Assembly: GCA_945835425.1 (NCBI GenBank)
Contig: CAMAJC010000097.1
Span: 1 to 6,904, forward strand
DNA length: 6,904 nt
Direction of reading: 5' to 3'
DNA from: an uncultured Clostridia bacterium
Lineage (GTDB): Bacteria > Bacillota > Clostridia > Oscillospirales > Ruminococcaceae
In this document: in pieces, positions 5,794-6,904 of the stretch
Position numbering within the stretch: the first letter of the stretch is position 1
Layout of the letters: the number at the start of each line of letters is the position of its first letter
The notes under the pieces: generated by a model
What the model saw: only the letters and a program-made list of their open reading frames with translations
Database searches by the model: none
What the model was told of the DNA's origin: nothing
Position numbers and translations under genes: made by a program

Positions 5794-5828
5794 AAGGCGG
5801 GGACGCAGGTCTTCGCCTTTTTGCGTCC
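5794..5828 (+). terminator. Terminator-like hairpin with an overlapping alternative stem
   Basis: AAGGCG (5794-5799) pairs with CGCCTT (5814-5819), followed by TTT, 5 bases after the HAD stop codon. A second stem, GGACGCA (5801-5807) with TGCGTCC (5822-5828), interleaves with the first in the order A-B-A'-B'. Both cannot form as simple hairpins; they are either mutually exclusive or form a pseudoknot. It most simply ends the PHP-lipoprotein-HAD transcripts. Confidence 0.6.
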
Positions 5829-5845
5829 ATGCGGTTCATGGGCAC

Positions 5846-5874
5846 TTGACAAATAACGTTTCGTCACTTATAAT
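5846..5874 (+). promoter_or_regulatory. Perfect consensus sigma-A promoter of the flavoprotein gene
   Basis: TTGACA (5846-5851) and TATAAT (5869-5874) are exact consensus boxes separated by 17 bases. Transcription should start near 5881 and give a leader of about 42 nt. It is the strongest promoter in the window and lies in an AT-rich gap directly upstream of the flavoprotein gene. Confidence 0.9.
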
Positions 5875-5876
5875 AT

Positions 5877-5897
5877 AGATAAAGGCAATATTTATCT
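5877..5897. promoter_or_regulatory. Inverted repeat overlapping the transcription start, candidate operator
   Basis: AGATAAA (5877-5883) and TTTATCT (5891-5897) are perfect inverted arms around a 7-base spacer, starting two bases after the -10 box. A second, overlapping pair AATAT/ATATT (5872-5876, 5888-5892) shares the site. The position, over the start point of a consensus promoter, is that of a repressor operator. The cognate regulator is not in this window. Confidence 0.5.
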
Positions 5898-5922
5898 GCA
5901 TACAGAAAGGAACGGAGATTGT

Positions 5923-6549
5923 ATGAACGTTTTGCTACTCAACGGCAGTCCCAACGCCCACGGCTGCACCTATACCGCCCTTTCCGAGGTCGCCAGGACC
6001 CTCGAGGAAAACGGCATCGGGACCGAGATCATCCACGTCGGCAACAAGGCCATCCGCGGATGTATCGGATGCCGGAAATGCAAGACCGCCGGCAAATGTG
6101 TTTTTAACGACCTGGTCAACGAGGTTGCGCCGAAGTTTGCGGCCTGCAACGGTATTGTCATCGGCTCCCCTGTTTATTTTGCCAGCGCCAACGGCACCCT
6201 GGTCAGCTTTGTCGACCGGCTGTTCTACTCCACACCCGGCGACAAGACGATGAAGGTCGGCGCGGCAGTCGTTTCGGCCAGACGCGGCGGCAACTCCGCG
6301 ACCTTTGACGAACTGAACAAGTATTTCACCATCTCCGGGATGCCGGTCGCTGCCAGCCAGTACTGGAACATGGTCCACGGCTATTCCGCCGACGACGTCC
6401 GCAAGGACAAGGAAGGTATGCAGACCATGCGCGTCCTCGGACGGAACATGGCGTTCCTGATCAAGTCCATTGCCCTCGGCAAGGAACAGTTCGGCCTGCC
6501 CGAAAAGGAAACGGAACGCGCGTTTACCTCTTTCTGCGACAACCTGTAA
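5923..6549 (+). CDS. Flavodoxin-family iron-sulfur flavoprotein (NADPH-dependent FMN reductase-like)
   Basis: A 208-residue cytoplasmic redox protein with a flavodoxin-like fold that should bind FMN and pass electrons. The N-terminal strand and phosphate loop, LLLNGSPNAHGCT (4-16), are typical of FMN-dependent reductases, as is GSPVYFASANGTLVSFVDR (81-99), the second flavin-contact region. Between them lies a compact cysteine cluster, C47-x2-C50-x2-C53-x5-C59, the spacing known from methanogen/clostridial iron-sulfur flavoproteins (Isf), so a [4Fe-4S] cluster is likely. Cys15, Cys75 and Cys205 are additional. Physiological partners are unknown; Isf proteins are linked to handling of oxygen, peroxide or electron transfer from ferredoxin. 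The ATG has GGAG five bases upstream and AAAGGA further up. The gene has its own strong promoter with a possible operator and its own terminator, so it is an independent, probably regulated unit. Confidence 0.88.
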   Translation: MNVLLLNGSPNAHGCTYTALSEVARTLEENGIGTEIIHVGNKAIRGCIGCRKCKTAGKCVFNDLVNEVAPKFAACNGIVIGSPVYFASANGTLVSFVDRLFYSTPGDKTMKVGAAVVSARRGGNSATFDELNKYFTISGMPVAASQYWNMVHGYSADDVRKDKEGMQTMRVLGRNMAFLIKSIALGKEQFGLPEKETERAFTSFCDNL

Positions 6550-6568
6550 CTTTCGATAGGACGTAGGT

Positions 6569-6605
6569 CAGCCCTGTGAGCGTTGCTCACAGGGCTGTTG
6601 GGTTT
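6569..6605 (+). terminator. Strong intrinsic terminator of the flavoprotein gene
   Basis: CAGCCCTGTGAGC (6569-6581) and GCTCACAGGGCTG (6585-6597) form a perfect 13-bp stem with a GTT loop, starting 19 bases after the stop codon. TTGGGTTTTTATT follows. The opposite strand has no T-run on its exit side, so the terminator acts on + strand transcription. Confidence 0.85.
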
Positions 6606-6610
6606 TTATT

Positions 6611-6817
6611 GGGGGTATAACAAGGCAGCAGGTGCGTATTGAAAGCTTTTATTGCGCACATTTTGGGCGCCTGCGGGCGCAGAGTCAGTAACAGCCTACC
6701 CTACAACCGGGCAGCAGGCAGCTATGTCGGCAGTTTAAGGGGTTACGTTCAGCCTTTGAAAAGGCTGGCGAAACTTTCTTGTCATTATCCCCGTCAGCTT
6801 ATTATAAAACAAAAACA
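6611..6817. other. Non-coding, structured intergenic stretch
   Basis: No convincing gene was found. The stretch contains a small GC hairpin (GCGCC/GGCGC, 6667-6671 and 6676-6680), a direct repeat GGCAGCAGG (6624-6632, 6710-6718) and inverted GTGCG/CGCAC arms around 6633-6660. A frame of about 64 codons from a TTG at 6639 to 6833 has no good ribosome binding site and resembles no family. No tRNA or known RNA was recognised. It may be part of a dispersed intergenic repeat. Confidence 0.4.
6750..6783. repeat. Hairpin related to the one at 2392-2427 (copy 2)
   Basis: CAGCCTTT (6750-6757) and AAAGGCTG (6760-6767) pair perfectly around a GA loop, followed by GCGAAACTTTCTTGT. The loop, arm ends and trailing A-run/T-run match the 2392-2427 element, with the stem changed at the C/G pair next to the T-run in a way that keeps pairing. 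That pattern suggests conserved structure, though two copies are thin evidence. Confidence 0.45.
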
Positions 6818-6862
6818 AGTGCCCCTTCATTAACCAAGCTAAATGGTCAATAAAAGGGCACT
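6818..6862 (-). terminator. Terminator of a minus-strand transcript entering from the right
   Basis: A 19-pair hairpin: AGTGCCC (6818-6824) with GGGCACT (6856-6862), continuing inward to ACCA (6833-6836) with TGGT (6844-6847) around a 7-base loop. On the + strand three positions are C/A mismatches (6825/6855, 6828/6852, 6832/6848); in minus-strand RNA all three become G-U wobbles and the stem is unbroken. The minus strand then continues UUGUUUUUGUUUU. It therefore terminates a gene that lies mostly beyond base 6904; 6863-6904 is too short to identify it. Confidence 0.75.
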
Positions 6863-6904
6863 ATTTTACATAAAGCTACCCGGCGCGTTCGCCCAGTGAA
6901 AATC

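Noticed and set aside
6639..6833. A 64-codon frame from a TTG start in the right-hand intergenic region
   Set aside because: There is no good ribosome binding site, it starts from a rare codon, runs through hairpins including the repeat at 6750 and ends inside a minus-strand terminator. It may be repeat sequence that happens to be open.

Overview
The window looks like chromosomal DNA of a low-oxygen Gram-positive bacterium, most likely a Clostridia/Oscillospirales-type gut Firmicute. This is inferred from strong AGGAGG-like ribosome binding sites, sigma-A type promoters (TTGACA-N17-TATAAT), a moderately high GC content, a lipoprotein signal, and the gene families present (LUD-domain protein, compact-cysteine flavoprotein, Cof-type HAD, HisK-like PHP enzyme). 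No rRNA, tRNA, CRISPR array, transposase or phage gene was seen.

Layout. 1-258 is the leader of a + strand secondary transporter of the dicarboxylate/amino acid:cation symporter family (259-1605), which ends in its own terminator. Two minus-strand genes follow: a LUD-domain protein (1703-2374) and a RimJ/RimL-type GNAT acetyltransferase (2549-3175), separated by a structured 174-bp gap. Divergent from these is a + strand run: a PHP-family histidinol-phosphatase-like enzyme (3388-4224), a lipoprotein carrying a barnase-like domain (4261-4947) and a Cof-type HAD phosphatase (4949-5788). The last two are separated by one base and are surely cotranscribed. A terminator-like structure, then a perfect consensus promoter with an overlapping inverted repeat, precede an iron-sulfur flavoprotein-like gene (5923-6549), which has a strong terminator. 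6611-6904 holds no convincing gene, only hairpins and a terminator that belongs to a minus-strand transcript entering from the right.

The genes do not form one obvious pathway: import of an amino acid or dicarboxylate, two phosphatases, redox proteins and an acetyltransferase. The most unusual item is the lipoprotein. Its C-terminal ~105 residues align clearly with barnase, yet the positions of the general base (Glu73), the general acid (His102) and Lys27 are Gln, Arg and Thr, while Arg83 and Arg87 are kept. It is therefore predicted to be a membrane-anchored barnase-fold protein without normal RNase chemistry, and no barstar gene is visible beside it. Other points of note are a transporter substrate site that lacks the usual acidic-substrate Arg, a probable repressor site on the flavoprotein promoter, and related hairpins in two intergenic regions.
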